This document shows positions 27,315 through 35,361 of a DNA stretch of 56,467 bases, one piece after another; position 1 is the first letter of the stretch; every line of letters starts with the position of its first letter. Below the pieces are notes generated by a model. It was not told the origin of the DNA. It saw only the letters and a program-made list of their open reading frames with translations, and did not search any database. Origin of the DNA: Microbacterium sp. (GTDB lineage Bacteria > Actinomycetota > Actinomycetes > Actinomycetales > Microbacteriaceae); the NCBI GenBank assembly GCA_031177765.1, contig JAPSKH010000013.1, positions 1-56,467 of the forward strand, in the 5' to 3' direction. Both the position numbers and the translations under genes were made by a program.

Positions 27315-27596
27315 ATGCTCTGGACCATCCTCGGCCTCATCATCATCGGCCTCATCGCCGGCTTCATCGCCCGGGCCATCATCCCCGGCAAGCAAAGCAT
27401 GGGAATCCTCATGACGATCGTCCTCGGAATCGTCGGCTCGTTCGTCGGCGGCTTCCTCGGATTCCTGATCTTCGGCAGCGACCCCAACGGCGGATTCCTG
27501 CAGCCGTCGGGCATCATCGGCTCGATCCTCGGGTCGATCATCGTGCTGGGCATCTACGTCTTCGCGACGCGTCGCCGCCAGCCGCACACGCGATAA
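27315..27596 (+). CDS. GlsB/YeaQ/YmgE-type stress membrane protein
   Basis: 93 residues with three hydrophobic segments: ILGLIIIGLIAGFIARAIIP, ILMTIVLGIVGSFVGGFLG and IIGSILGSIIVLGIYVF, each Gly-rich, and a basic C-terminus. This is the Transgly_assoc/GlsB layout of small envelope-stress proteins; despite the Pfam name there is no enzyme. ATG with AAGGAGAG upstream. Followed by a strong terminator, so monocistronic. Confidence 0.93.
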   Translation: MLWTILGLIIIGLIAGFIARAIIPGKQSMGILMTIVLGIVGSFVGGFLGFLIFGSDPNGGFLQPSGIIGSILGSIIVLGIYVFATRRRQPHTR

Positions 27597-27616
27597 CGCG
27601 CAGCTCCTCCGCGCGC

Positions 27617-27651
27617 CCGTCAGCCGTCCGCACATTGCGGGCGGCTGACGG
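27617..27651. terminator. 16-bp hairpin between YeaQ-type gene and lysR
   Basis: CCGTCAGCCGTCCGCA (27617-27632) pairs with TGCGGGCGGCTGACGG (27636-27651), one G-U wobble and a CAT loop. It lies between convergent stops and could serve both genes. Confidence 0.88.
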
Positions 27652-27669
27652 CGTTGACGGCGGCGAGGA

Positions 27670-28608
27670 TCACTCGCTGCGAGGGTCTGCCCGCCGCATG
27701 GTCGCCTCGGGGCGGGCCGCCAGGTCGGTCGCCGTGCGCACGATCGTCTGCTGCATCACCTCCACCGCGGCTGCCGGAGCGATGTCACTGACACGGGCGA
27801 TGCTGATGGTCCGTGTCAGTGTCGGCTCCGACAGGCGCACGGCTCGAAGTCCGGGCCGGTCGATGAGGACGACAGCCGGGACGATCGCGACCCCGATCCC
27901 CCGCTCCACGAACCGCAGCACCGCATCCATCTCGGCCCCCTCGACGGAGACGTCCGGACTGAGCCCCGCGGCTCGGAATGCCGCATCCGTCGTCCTTCGC
28001 AGATCGTAGGTGGAGCTGAAGACCACCTGCGGCAGGCGGGCGACCGCCGACAGCGGGATGCTGCCTCCCTCGGTGATCGGCGGTGCGCTGCTCGAGGAGA
28101 TCACCACGAGCTCCTCGACGAGCAGAGGGGTCACCGTGAACCGGTCGGCGGATGCCCCGCCCGAGGTCGTGATGAGGGCGAGGTCGAGCTCTCCCCCGGC
28201 CAGGTCGTCGAGCAGCCGGCGGGAGCCCTGCTCCGTGATGTGCAGCTCGACCCCGGGGTAGTCGGTATGGAACGTGCTCAGCACCTCCGCGACGAGGCTG
28301 ATGCACAGCGTCGGCGTCGCCCCCAGGCGCACGCGACCCCGCCGGAGTCCCGCCAGTTCGTCGAGGTCGCGGCGCACCGATGCGGCGTCGGCCAGCATCC
28401 GACGCGCCAACGGAAGCAGCGCCTCGCCGGCAGCCGTGAGCGTGCTGCCGCCTCGCGCGCGGTGGAACAGCTCGGCTCCGAGGTCCTGTTCGAGGGTCGC
28501 GATCTGGCGGCTCAGGGACGGCTGCGCGAGATGGAGCTGCTCAGCGGCACGGGTGAAGTTGCCCAGTCGCGCCACGGCGACGAACCCGCGCAGCTGCTCC
28601 AGGTTCAT
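27670..28608 (-). CDS. LysR-family transcriptional regulator
   Basis: 312 residues. The N-terminal helix-turn-helix reads FTRAAEQLHLAQPSLSRQI (residues 18-36), followed by the linker helix and a periplasmic-binding-like effector domain from about residue 90. Divergent from the flavoprotein gene 76 bases away with a shared control region containing a 15-bp dyad, so it most likely controls that gene and itself. The effector is unknown. Confidence 0.95.
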   Translation of the reverse strand: MNLEQLRGFVAVARLGNFTRAAEQLHLAQPSLSRQIATLEQDLGAELFHRARGGSTLTAAGEALLPLARRMLADAASVRRDLDELAGLRRGRVRLGATPTLCISLVAEVLSTFHTDYPGVELHITEQGSRRLLDDLAGGELDLALITTSGGASADRFTVTPLLVEELVVISSSSAPPITEGGSIPLSAVARLPQVVFSSTYDLRRTTDAAFRAAGLSPDVSVEGAEMDAVLRFVERGIGVAIVPAVVLIDRPGLRAVRLSEPTLTRTISIARVSDIAPAAAVEVMQQTIVRTATDLAARPEATMRRADPRSE

Positions 28609-28612
28609 ACGT

Positions 28613-28627
28613 ATAGCGTATCGCTAT
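28613..28627. promoter_or_regulatory. 15-bp dyad in the lysR/flavoprotein control region
   Basis: ATAGCG-TAT-CGCTAT is a perfect dyad starting five bases upstream of the lysR start. Its AT-rich T-N11-A form fits a LysR-type site; it would cover the lysR start region and lies about 20 bases upstream of the flavoprotein -35. Confidence 0.7.
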
Positions 28628-28648
28628 GGCGGTGAGCAGGAAGATTCA

Positions 28649-28678
28649 TTGGAGTAATCGCACCCGCGTTCTTACCGT
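28649..28678 (+). promoter_or_regulatory. Promoter of the flavoprotein gene
   Basis: TTGGAG (28649-28654), 18 bases, TACCGT (28673-28678), six bases, then the GTG at 28685. Best complete -35/-10 pair among the leaderless genes here. Confidence 0.6.
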
Positions 28679-28684
28679 TGAAGA

Positions 28685-30418
28685 GTGAACACTTCCGAGC
28701 GCCAGCTTTCCACCACCGTCCTCGTGATCGGCACGGGCGGTTCCGGCCTCCGCGCCGCCATTGAACTCGCCGAAGCAGGCGTCGACGTCCTCGCTTTGGG
28801 GAAGCGGCCCAAGTCCGACGCGCACACCTCGCTGGCCGCGGGCGGCATCAACGCCGCGCTCGGGACGATGGACGCCGACGACAGCTGGCAGCAGCACGCC
28901 GCGGACACACTCAAGGAGAGCTACCTGCTCGCCAATCCCGAGACCGTTCAGATCGTGACCTCCGGCGCCGCGCGCGGCATCGAGGACCTCGAGCGCTATG
29001 GGATGCCGTTCGCACGCGAAGCCGACGGGCGGATCTCGCAGCGCTTCTTCGGCGCGCACACCTACCGTCGCACCGCGTTCGCCGGCGACTACACGGGCCT
29101 GGAGATCCAGCGCACCCTCGTCAACCGGGCCGCCCAGCTGCACGTGCCCGTGCTCGACACGGTGTACGTCAGCCGCATCCTCGTCAACGACGACGGCGCC
29201 GTCTTCGGCGCGTACGGGTTCGACCTCGAGGACGGCACGCGGTACCTCATCCACGCCGACGCGGTGATCCTCGCCGCGGGCGGCCACAACCGCATCTGGC
29301 GTCGCACATCGTCTCGACGCGACGAGAACACCGGCGACTCGTTCCGCCTCGCGGTCGAGGCGGGCGGCCGACTGCGCGACCCGGAACTGGTGCAGTTTCA
29401 CCCCAGCGGCATCATCGAGCCCGAGAGCGCGGCCGGCACGCTCATCTCCGAGGCGGCACGTGGCGAGGGCGGCATCCTGCGCAACGGCCTCGGCGAGCGC
29501 TTCATGCACAAGTACGACCCCGAGCGCCTCGAGCTGTCCACCCGTGATCGCGTGGCACTGGCCTGCTACACCGAGATCAAGGAGGGCCGCGGCACCCCGG
29601 GCGGCGGTGTGTGGCTGGACGTCTCGCATCTGCCCCGCGAGACGATCATGACCCGCCTGCCGCGGGTGTACCAGACGATGCTCGAGCTGCAGATGCTCGA
29701 CATCACGAAGGAGCCGATCGAGATCGCGCCGACGGCGCACTACTCGATGGGCGGGGTGTGGGTCCGCTCGTCGGACCACTCCACCGACGTGCCGGGCCTC
29801 TACGCGATCGGTGAGGCGTCCTCCGGCCTCCACGGCGCGAATCGCCTCGGCGGCAACTCGCTGATCGAGCTGCTGGTCTTCGGCCGGATCGTCGGTCAGG
29901 CGGCCGCCGCATACTCGGCGTCGCTTCCGGCGCAGAAGCGGTCCCGCGCCGCCGTCGAGACGGCTCGGGCGGAGATCGCCGACCTGCTGGCGGCATCCGG
30001 CACCGAGAACGTCCGGGCGCTGCAGCGCGCGATCCGCGACACCATGACCGAGTACGCCGGCGTCGTCCGCGACGAGCATGGCCTGCTGACCGGTCTGGCC
30101 GAGCTCCACGTGATCGAGGCCCGCATGGCCGACATCGGCGTGCATCCCGACATCGCGGGCTACCACGACCTCGCGCACGCCTTCGACCTCAAGTCGGCCG
30201 CGCTGGCCGCCCGCGCCACCCTCGAAGCCGCCCTCGAGCGGCGGGAGACGCGCGGCTGTCACAATCGGAGCGACTATCCCGACCTCGACCCCGAGCTGCA
30301 GGTGAACCTCGTGTGGTCGCCGCGAACCGGTGTCGTGCGCGAAGAGATCCCGCCGATCCCGCCGGAGATCGCCGCGCTGATGCGCGAGGTCTCCGTCGCC
30401 GGCAAGCTCGTCGAGTAG
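28685..30418 (+). CDS. FAD-binding SdhA/FrdA/L-aspartate-oxidase-like flavoprotein
   Basis: 577 residues. Rossmann start VLVIGTGGSGLRAAIELAEA (residues 12-31), SLAAGGINAALG, active-site region LVQFHPSGI and EAARGEGG, and IAPTAHYSMGGVWV with HGANRLGGNSLIEL. The C-terminal helical domain of SdhA is present. Fold and motifs fit succinate/fumarate or related dicarboxylate oxidoreduction, but no iron-sulfur or membrane subunit is adjacent, so electrons must go elsewhere or it is a soluble reductase/oxidase. Divergent from a LysR gene. GTG start, no SD. Confidence 0.9.
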   Translation: MNTSERQLSTTVLVIGTGGSGLRAAIELAEAGVDVLALGKRPKSDAHTSLAAGGINAALGTMDADDSWQQHAADTLKESYLLANPETVQIVTSGAARGIEDLERYGMPFAREADGRISQRFFGAHTYRRTAFAGDYTGLEIQRTLVNRAAQLHVPVLDTVYVSRILVNDDGAVFGAYGFDLEDGTRYLIHADAVILAAGGHNRIWRRTSSRRDENTGDSFRLAVEAGGRLRDPELVQFHPSGIIEPESAAGTLISEAARGEGGILRNGLGERFMHKYDPERLELSTRDRVALACYTEIKEGRGTPGGGVWLDVSHLPRETIMTRLPRVYQTMLELQMLDITKEPIEIAPTAHYSMGGVWVRSSDHSTDVPGLYAIGEASSGLHGANRLGGNSLIELLVFGRIVGQAAAAYSASLPAQKRSRAAVETARAEIADLLAASGTENVRALQRAIRDTMTEYAGVVRDEHGLLTGLAELHVIEARMADIGVHPDIAGYHDLAHAFDLKSAALAARATLEAALERRETRGCHNRSDYPDLDPELQVNLVWSPRTGVVREEIPPIPPEIAALMREVSVAGKLVE

Positions 30419-30425
30419 AACTCCC

Positions 30426-30486
30426 GGATCCCGAGCGACGGCCGCGCGGCGTCGGTCATTGACGCGACCCCGGCCGCTTGGGATCC
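30426..30486 (+). terminator. Long-range hairpin between flavoprotein and aminotransferase
   Basis: GGATCCCGAGCG (30426-30437) pairs with CGCTTGGGATCC (30475-30486), one G-U wobble, loop of 37 bases that can fold further. Terminator or attenuator; no U tract. Confidence 0.6.
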
Positions 30487-30520
30487 TGACGGGATCACGT
30501 ACGGCGCTGGGGACGAGGTG

Positions 30521-31702
30521 ATGGCTGTGGGGATGTCGACGCGGGCAACGCAGGCCAAGGCCGCGGTGGACATCGTCACTGCCTTCTTCGGCCGCATCCA
30601 GGCCCTGGCGAGCGACCCGGAGGCGCTCGACTTCACCTTCGGCAATCCGCACGAGACGGCGCTGCCCGGGCTGTCGGCGGCGATACGCACGTACGCCGAG
30701 CCGCGGTCCGTGGACTGGTTCGCGTACAAGACGAGCGAGCCCGAGGCGCAGCGGGTCGTGGCCGCGGGGCTCGCCGCTGAGCTGGGACTGCCGTTCGAAC
30801 CCGAGGACATCGCCATGACGCAGGGCGCGTTCGGTGCGATCTCGCTCGCGCTGGCCCTGCTGACGGATGCCGGCGACGAAGTGATCGTCCCCGTCCCCGG
30901 CTGGTTCTGCTACGAGCCCATGCTCCATGCTGCGGATCTGGTGCCCGTCCGGGCGGAACTGGACGCGGAGACGTTCGACCTCGACGTGGACGCCATCGCG
31001 CGAGCGATCACCCCGCGCACCCGGATCGTCATCGTGAACTCCCCCGCCAATCCGACCGGCCGGGTCTACCCGGCATCCTCGTGGGAGGCGCTCGCCGACG
31101 TGCTCGAACGGGCCTCGCGGGAGCATGGGCGGCGCATCTGGCTGCTCTCGGATGAGCCGTACCGCCGCATCCGATTCGACGGCATCGCCTTCACGAGTCC
31201 CGCCGCCGTGTACCCGTGGACGCTCATCGACTACAGCTACGGGAAGGTGCTGCTCGCGCCCGGACAGCGGCTCGGGTATCTCGCGCTCTCGCCGCTCATC
31301 CCCGTCGACGAGCGGGATGAGCTGCGCGCGGGGCTGATGCCGCTGGGCCTTGCGATCGGGTGGGGCTTCCCCGACGCCGTCATGCAGTACGCCGTTCCGC
31401 AGCTGGAGACGCTTTCGATCGATCTGGAGGAGCTGACCCGCAAGCGCGACCGCCTGTACGCCGCCCTGACGGATGCCGGCATCGCCGTCACGCGCCCCGA
31501 GGGGACCTTCTACCTGTGGGGCAGAGCCCCGGGCGGCGACGCGACCCGATTCTGCGATGCCCTCGCCCAACGCGGTGTCTACGTGATGCCCGGCACGCTG
31601 TTCTCGCAGCCGCACCATTTCCGGATCTCACTGACCGCCACGATGGACATGATCGACCAGGCTCTCCCCCGCCTGGTGGAGGTGGCCGCCGACCTCAGCT
31701 GA
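30521..31702 (+). CDS. Class I/II pyridoxal-phosphate aminotransferase
   Basis: 393 residues, fold type I. LDFTFGNPHETALPG near residue 37, TQGAFGAISLALALL near 103, the substrate/PLP Asn in IVNSPANPTGRVY (about 175), Asp in LLSDEPYRRI, and the PLP lysine in DYSYGKVLLAPGQRLG (about 243). Resembles aspartate-type aminotransferases; the substrate is unknown. ATG at 30521 with GGGGA about 7 bases upstream; a GTG directly before is also in frame. It follows the flavoprotein by about 100 bases, behind a large hairpin. Confidence 0.93.
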   Translation: MAVGMSTRATQAKAAVDIVTAFFGRIQALASDPEALDFTFGNPHETALPGLSAAIRTYAEPRSVDWFAYKTSEPEAQRVVAAGLAAELGLPFEPEDIAMTQGAFGAISLALALLTDAGDEVIVPVPGWFCYEPMLHAADLVPVRAELDAETFDLDVDAIARAITPRTRIVIVNSPANPTGRVYPASSWEALADVLERASREHGRRIWLLSDEPYRRIRFDGIAFTSPAAVYPWTLIDYSYGKVLLAPGQRLGYLALSPLIPVDERDELRAGLMPLGLAIGWGFPDAVMQYAVPQLETLSIDLEELTRKRDRLYAALTDAGIAVTRPEGTFYLWGRAPGGDATRFCDALAQRGVYVMPGTLFSQPHHFRISLTATMDMIDQALPRLVEVAADLS

Positions 31703-31842
31703 GCGCCGCGCTCGTCCCCGGCTCGGGCATCGGCGCGTGCGCCACGGCCGTCATGGCGCCCGGCCCGGGCGGCGTCAACCCCTTTGCCTTCGACGCGGCG
31801 CGTGCGGAATCTGGAGGTCTCCGCTTCGGGTCAGGAGACGCC

Positions 31843-31872
31843 ATGACAGGACACGTTGACGCCTATGACTGA
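31843..31872 (+). CDS. Candidate 9-codon upstream ORF
   Basis: AGGAGA (31833-31838) precedes an ATG starting MTGHVDAYD and a TGA that overlaps the ATG of the membrane glycosyltransferase (31865) by eight bases in another frame. The downstream gene has no good SD of its own, so translation may be coupled through this mini-ORF. GTCTCC (31817-31822) can pair with GGAGAC (31834-31839) and hide the SD. Confidence 0.45.
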   Translation: MTGHVDAYD

Positions 31873-33157
31873 CCAGAGATCCGCAGTCCGCCGCGGCGCG
31901 GGCGAGCGTGAGCTCGTTCCCGCCGCCCAGAGCCCATGGCGAAGGATCGCGCGCCTGAGGGCCGCCGAGCTGCTCGGCCGACGGGCGCACGCCGTCCCGC
32001 TGGAGCGCGGGTGGGCCCGCTCCGTCATCCTCGTCTGGGCCGCCGGCCGGGCGCTGAATCTGTCGTTCCTGTACGCCGCATTCCTGGTGTCGACGCAGTC
32101 CGGCTGGACGTTCGGCCCCGACGGCGAGCGCGCGAGGACCTTCCTGGACTTCCTCTCGGGGTGGGATGCCGCACGCTACGGCAGCATCGCCACGCAGGGC
32201 TATCCCGTGACGCTGCCGGTCGGGGCCGACGGCGACGTGCTGATGAACAACTGGGCGTTCCTGCCGGTCTTCCCGCTGCTGGAGCGCCTCCTCTCCGATG
32301 CGTTCGGCATGCCGTGGCAGGTCGCAGGCGTGCTCCTCAGCATGGGGGCGTCCTGCGCCGCCACCGTCGTCCTCTACGCGCTGCTTCGTCATGTCACGGC
32401 ACCGGAGGCAGCCAGATGGGCCGTCGTGCTGTTCTCCCTGGCGCCGCTGTCCTTCGTGTTCGTGGTCGGCTACGCCGAGTCCCTTTTCCTCCTCCTTCTG
32501 TTCGCCGCCCTGCTGCTCGCGGTCCGTCGCCGGTACCTGTTGATCGCACCGCTGGGCGTGGTCGCCGCGTTCACGCGGCCGGGGGCCCTCGCGCTGGCAC
32601 TGGGACTCGGCATCCTCCTGGTCGGGCGACTGATGCTGCGCTCACGCGACCCGATCTCGAGGCCCGAGCTCGTCGGCCTCATCGTGTCGGGTCTGTCCAC
32701 GGCGGCCGCCGGACTGATGTGGCCCGTCGTCGCCGATGCGGTCACCGGATCGCCGTCGGCGTATGTGCGCACCGAGATGGCGTGGTGGGAGCCGTTCCTC
32801 GGCGACGGGCATTCCGTGCCGTTCGCGCCGGGCGTGGTGATGGGCTGGGTCTGGCTCGGCCCGGTCGGCGTGCTGGTCATCCTCGGCGTCGCACTGGCGG
32901 CGTTCCGGTGGACGCTCTCCCGTCCGATCCGGATGCTGGGTCTGGAGATCGTGGGCTTCGCTCTCAGCTACACGCTCTACCTGTTGGCGGTGTTCCTGCC
33001 GACCCAGAGCCTGCCGCGCCTGGTCATGCCGTTGGCGCCGCTCCTGGCAGACAGCAGACTGTCCACGACACCCCGTCGCCGGCGCTGGCTCGTCACCGCG
33101 TGCATCGTGCTGCAGGCCGTCGCCGTCTTCCTGCTCTGGACCCTTGCCAACCCGTGA
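31865..33157 (+). CDS. PIG-V/mannosyltransferase-like integral membrane protein
   Basis: 430 residues, about ten membrane helices after a basic N-terminus of 45 residues. The first extracytoplasmic loop has FLSGWDAARYGSIATQGYP, the D-x-x-x-Y-x-x-I-A-x-x-G-Y-P block typical of PIG-V and other GT-C lipid-linked mannosyltransferases, then NNWAFLPVFPLLERL and LAPLSFVFVVGYAESLFLL. It probably uses polyprenyl-phosphate sugar. ATG at 31865; TTG at 31856 is possible. Ribosome site weak; see the upstream mini-ORF. Confidence 0.88.
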   Translation: MTDQRSAVRRGAGERELVPAAQSPWRRIARLRAAELLGRRAHAVPLERGWARSVILVWAAGRALNLSFLYAAFLVSTQSGWTFGPDGERARTFLDFLSGWDAARYGSIATQGYPVTLPVGADGDVLMNNWAFLPVFPLLERLLSDAFGMPWQVAGVLLSMGASCAATVVLYALLRHVTAPEAARWAVVLFSLAPLSFVFVVGYAESLFLLLLFAALLLAVRRRYLLIAPLGVVAAFTRPGALALALGLGILLVGRLMLRSRDPISRPELVGLIVSGLSTAAAGLMWPVVADAVTGSPSAYVRTEMAWWEPFLGDGHSVPFAPGVVMGWVWLGPVGVLVILGVALAAFRWTLSRPIRMLGLEIVGFALSYTLYLLAVFLPTQSLPRLVMPLAPLLADSRLSTTPRRRRWLVTACIVLQAVAVFLLWTLANP

Positions 33158-33163
33158 CCGCCA

Positions 33164-33182
33164 GGACGGCGGCACGCCGTCC
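33164..33182. terminator. Hairpin between convergent PIG-V-like gene and SDR
   Basis: GGACGGC (33164-33170) and GCCGTCC (33176-33182), 5-base loop, between two convergent stops. Flanking CCGCC/GGTGG can extend it. Confidence 0.7.
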
Positions 33183-33198
33183 GCGGTGGCGCCGAGCC

Positions 33199-33960
33199 TC
33201 AAGGCATCCCTCCGCTGACGCTGATCACGCTGCCGGTGACGTAGGAGGCGTCCGCGGTGGTGAGCCAATCCACGGCGGCTGCGATCTCGTCGGGTGCGGC
33301 AGCACGGCCCATCGGCGTTCGCATGCCGACGTCGGCTGCGCGACCCGGTCGGCCGGCGCGGGCATGGATGGCGGTGTCGGTGGTTCCCGGGCTCACCGCG
33401 TTGACGCGCGCGCCGAGCGGCGCGATCTCCTTCGCCAGCCCCACGGTGAGCGTCTCGACGCCCGCCTTGGACGCCGCGTACCAGATGTACTCCCCCGGTG
33501 CCCCGGTGCGAGCGGCGACCGACGAGATGTTGACGATGCTGCGGTCGCTGCGGATGTCGCCGACCTGCCAGCGGGTGACCGCTTCGCGACACAGCCGCAG
33601 CGTGGCGGTCAGATTGACCTCCAGCACGCGGCGGATCGTTTCGTCGCTCACCGTGGCGAGCGGTCCGATGGGGCCGGTGACACCGGCGTTGTTGACGAGG
33701 ATCGTCACCTCGCCGTGCGCCTGCGCCGCATCGAGGATCCGGGTGGGCGCGTCCGGCGCTGTGACATCGCACCGCAGCGGCACGACCGACGAACCGACAT
33801 CCCGCCGCACCGCGCGTGCGGCCTCGTCGTCGTCGCTGTAGGTGAAGACCACGACGTGACCGCGTCGCGACAGCCGCTCGACGACCGCGCGGCCGATGCC
33901 GCGGCTGCCACCGGTGACGACGGCCACGGTGCCGAGAGCCTCACGAACCGTTGCGTGCAT
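33199..33960 (-). CDS. Short-chain dehydrogenase/reductase
   Basis: 253 residues, classical SDR. Cofactor motif TGGSRGIGRAV (residues 17-27), NNAGVTGP, catalytic Ser in NISSVAA, Tyr/Lys in YAASKAG, and SPGTTDT; the C-terminus VTGSVISVSGGMP is typical of FabG-like members. NADP is likely (Arg after the glycine motif). Substrate unknown. ATG at 33960 with AAGGAG nine bases upstream. The decayed thioesterase reading frame runs into its start. Confidence 0.93.
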   Translation of the reverse strand: MHATVREALGTVAVVTGGSRGIGRAVVERLSRRGHVVVFTYSDDDEAARAVRRDVGSSVVPLRCDVTAPDAPTRILDAAQAHGEVTILVNNAGVTGPIGPLATVSDETIRRVLEVNLTATLRLCREAVTRWQVGDIRSDRSIVNISSVAARTGAPGEYIWYAASKAGVETLTVGLAKEIAPLGARVNAVSPGTTDTAIHARAGRPGRAADVGMRTPMGRAAAPDEIAAAVDWLTTADASYVTGSVISVSGGMP

Positions 33961-34242
33961 GCAGTCCGTCTCCTTCGTTCCCTCGATCGTGGCGTGTCGA
34001 TCGCTTCCGTTCCAGTGCCGCCTCACCGCGCAGTGTCATGACCGAGCTGTCGGCCGTGGCCACGACGCGACCCGCGTCGTCGCGGATCTCGCACCGGTAG
34101 TGGCTGATCGTGCGGCCGGCTCGCACCGCCGATGCGGTCGCTGTGAGCGTCGCCTGCCAGATCCATCCGCATCCAGCTCGCCGGCGAGTTGCCGTCGCAG
34201 GTACTCCAGGACAGGAAGGGCAGCGGTCACCACCGCAGGCAA
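33961..34242 (-). pseudogene. Frameshifted remnant of a PaaI-like hotdog thioesterase
   Basis: One frame (from 34242) reads LPVLEYLRRQLAGELDADG and then loses similarity near 34160; another frame picks up WQATLTATASAVRAGRTISH and CEIRDDAGRVVATADSSVMT, the C-terminal half of a PaaI/hotdog thioesterase. The catalytic N-terminal part is absent and the frame runs on past 33961 into the SDR start. Best read as a gene that lost its 5' half and gained a frameshift. A short novel protein from the second frame (33941-34264) cannot be excluded. Confidence 0.55.
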
Positions 34243-34309
34243 TCACGTCCTCGCGCCGCGCCACGCGATCCAGTGCCCGGAAGTGGACGGGCCCCGCGCT
34301 GCGACCGGG

Positions 34310-35191
34310 CTAGCCGTCGGCGCCGCGCAGACGGGCGGTGCGCGCGCGGTACGCCGCGATGACCGCGGCCATGTCGTCGGCAGCGTGCCCCAGAGCGAGC
34401 GTCTCGGCGAACAGGTCGGCGGTGTCGGTCATCAGCGGGGACGCGATCCTCTGCTCGCGCGCAGCGGCCACGACGAGGTCGGCGTTCTTCAGCACGTCCG
34501 GGATGGCCGCCTGCGGCGAGTAGTCCGCCGTCACGAGCGCGTGCGCCTTCGCCCGAGAGACGAAGGACGCCATGGGACCGGCGTCGAGGATCTCGGCCAG
34601 CAGCGGGGCGGGCAGACGGTGCTCCTCGGCGAAATGGAAGGACTCCACGAGCCCGGTGACCAGCGTGATGAGGAAGGTGTTCACCGCGAGCTTCATGCGC
34701 ATCGCCTGAGGCGGCCGCCCGCACCGGAACACCCTCGCGCAGACCGGCTGCAGCAGCACGGCGACCTCGTCCAGCACCGCGTCGTCGCCGGCGAGCATGG
34801 CGATGAGCTGTCCGTTGAGCGCGGGTTGCCGCGACCCCGAGACGGGCGCTTCGACGTAGCGACCTCCGGCGCCTGCCACCCGCCGCGCGAGACGGCCCGA
34901 GTATCCCGGCGGCACGGTGCTCATCTGCACCAGCGTCCTGTCGCGCAGCGCGGCGTCGTCCGCGCCGAGGACATCGTCGACGGCGACCTCGTCGGTGACC
35001 ATGATGAACACGGTGCGGCATGAGGCGAACACCTCGGCCGCCGACGCGGCGACGGAGGCTCCTGCTTCGGCGAGGGGTGCGCATGCGGCCGCGGTGCGGT
35101 TCCACACGAGCAGCGAGTGGGCGCGCAGCATGCGGGACGCGATCGCCGAGCCCATCAGCCCCAGGCCGATGAACCCGACCCCATCGGTCAT
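34310..35191 (-). CDS. NAD(P)-dependent 3-hydroxyisobutyrate dehydrogenase-like oxidoreductase
   Basis: 293 residues. N-terminal Rossmann motif FIGLGLMGSAIASRML (residues 6-21), then STVPPGYSGRLA and EAPVSGSRQPALNGQL matching the substrate-binding block of beta-hydroxyacid dehydrogenases, the catalytic lysine in MRMKLAVNTFL, and a helical C-terminal domain. Likely acts on a small hydroxyacid or imine. The ATG at 35191 has GAGGGG upstream; the longer frame 5' of it is Arg-rich and not homologous. Confidence 0.9.
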   Translation of the reverse strand: MTDGVGFIGLGLMGSAIASRMLRAHSLLVWNRTAAACAPLAEAGASVAASAAEVFASCRTVFIMVTDEVAVDDVLGADDAALRDRTLVQMSTVPPGYSGRLARRVAGAGGRYVEAPVSGSRQPALNGQLIAMLAGDDAVLDEVAVLLQPVCARVFRCGRPPQAMRMKLAVNTFLITLVTGLVESFHFAEEHRLPAPLLAEILDAGPMASFVSRAKAHALVTADYSPQAAIPDVLKNADLVVAAAREQRIASPLMTDTADLFAETLALGHAADDMAAVIAAYRARTARLRGADG

Positions 35192-35361
35192 GGCTTCGGC
35201 CCCTCGCCGTCGACGAGCGCCGGCAGCACTCGCACCCTCATCCCGTACGCCTTCCGCCGTCCACGTCCGCCGATCAGAGCCGACCGCACGACGGATGGCC
35301 CTCGCGCGGTCCAATCGCACCTTCTGGACTCATGCCGGCGACAGCGGTCGCAGGCACGCCA

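Noticed and set aside
28646..31618. A 990-codon open frame on the minus strand opposite the flavoprotein and aminotransferase
   Set aside because: It is the mirror of two genes with full active-site motifs and is Arg/Gly/His/Val-rich with no domain. High third-position GC removes stops on the opposite strand.
34036..34264. An intact small protein instead of a thioesterase remnant
   Set aside because: The homologous segments lie in two frames, so a single functional protein is less likely. It is recorded as a pseudogene with moderate confidence.
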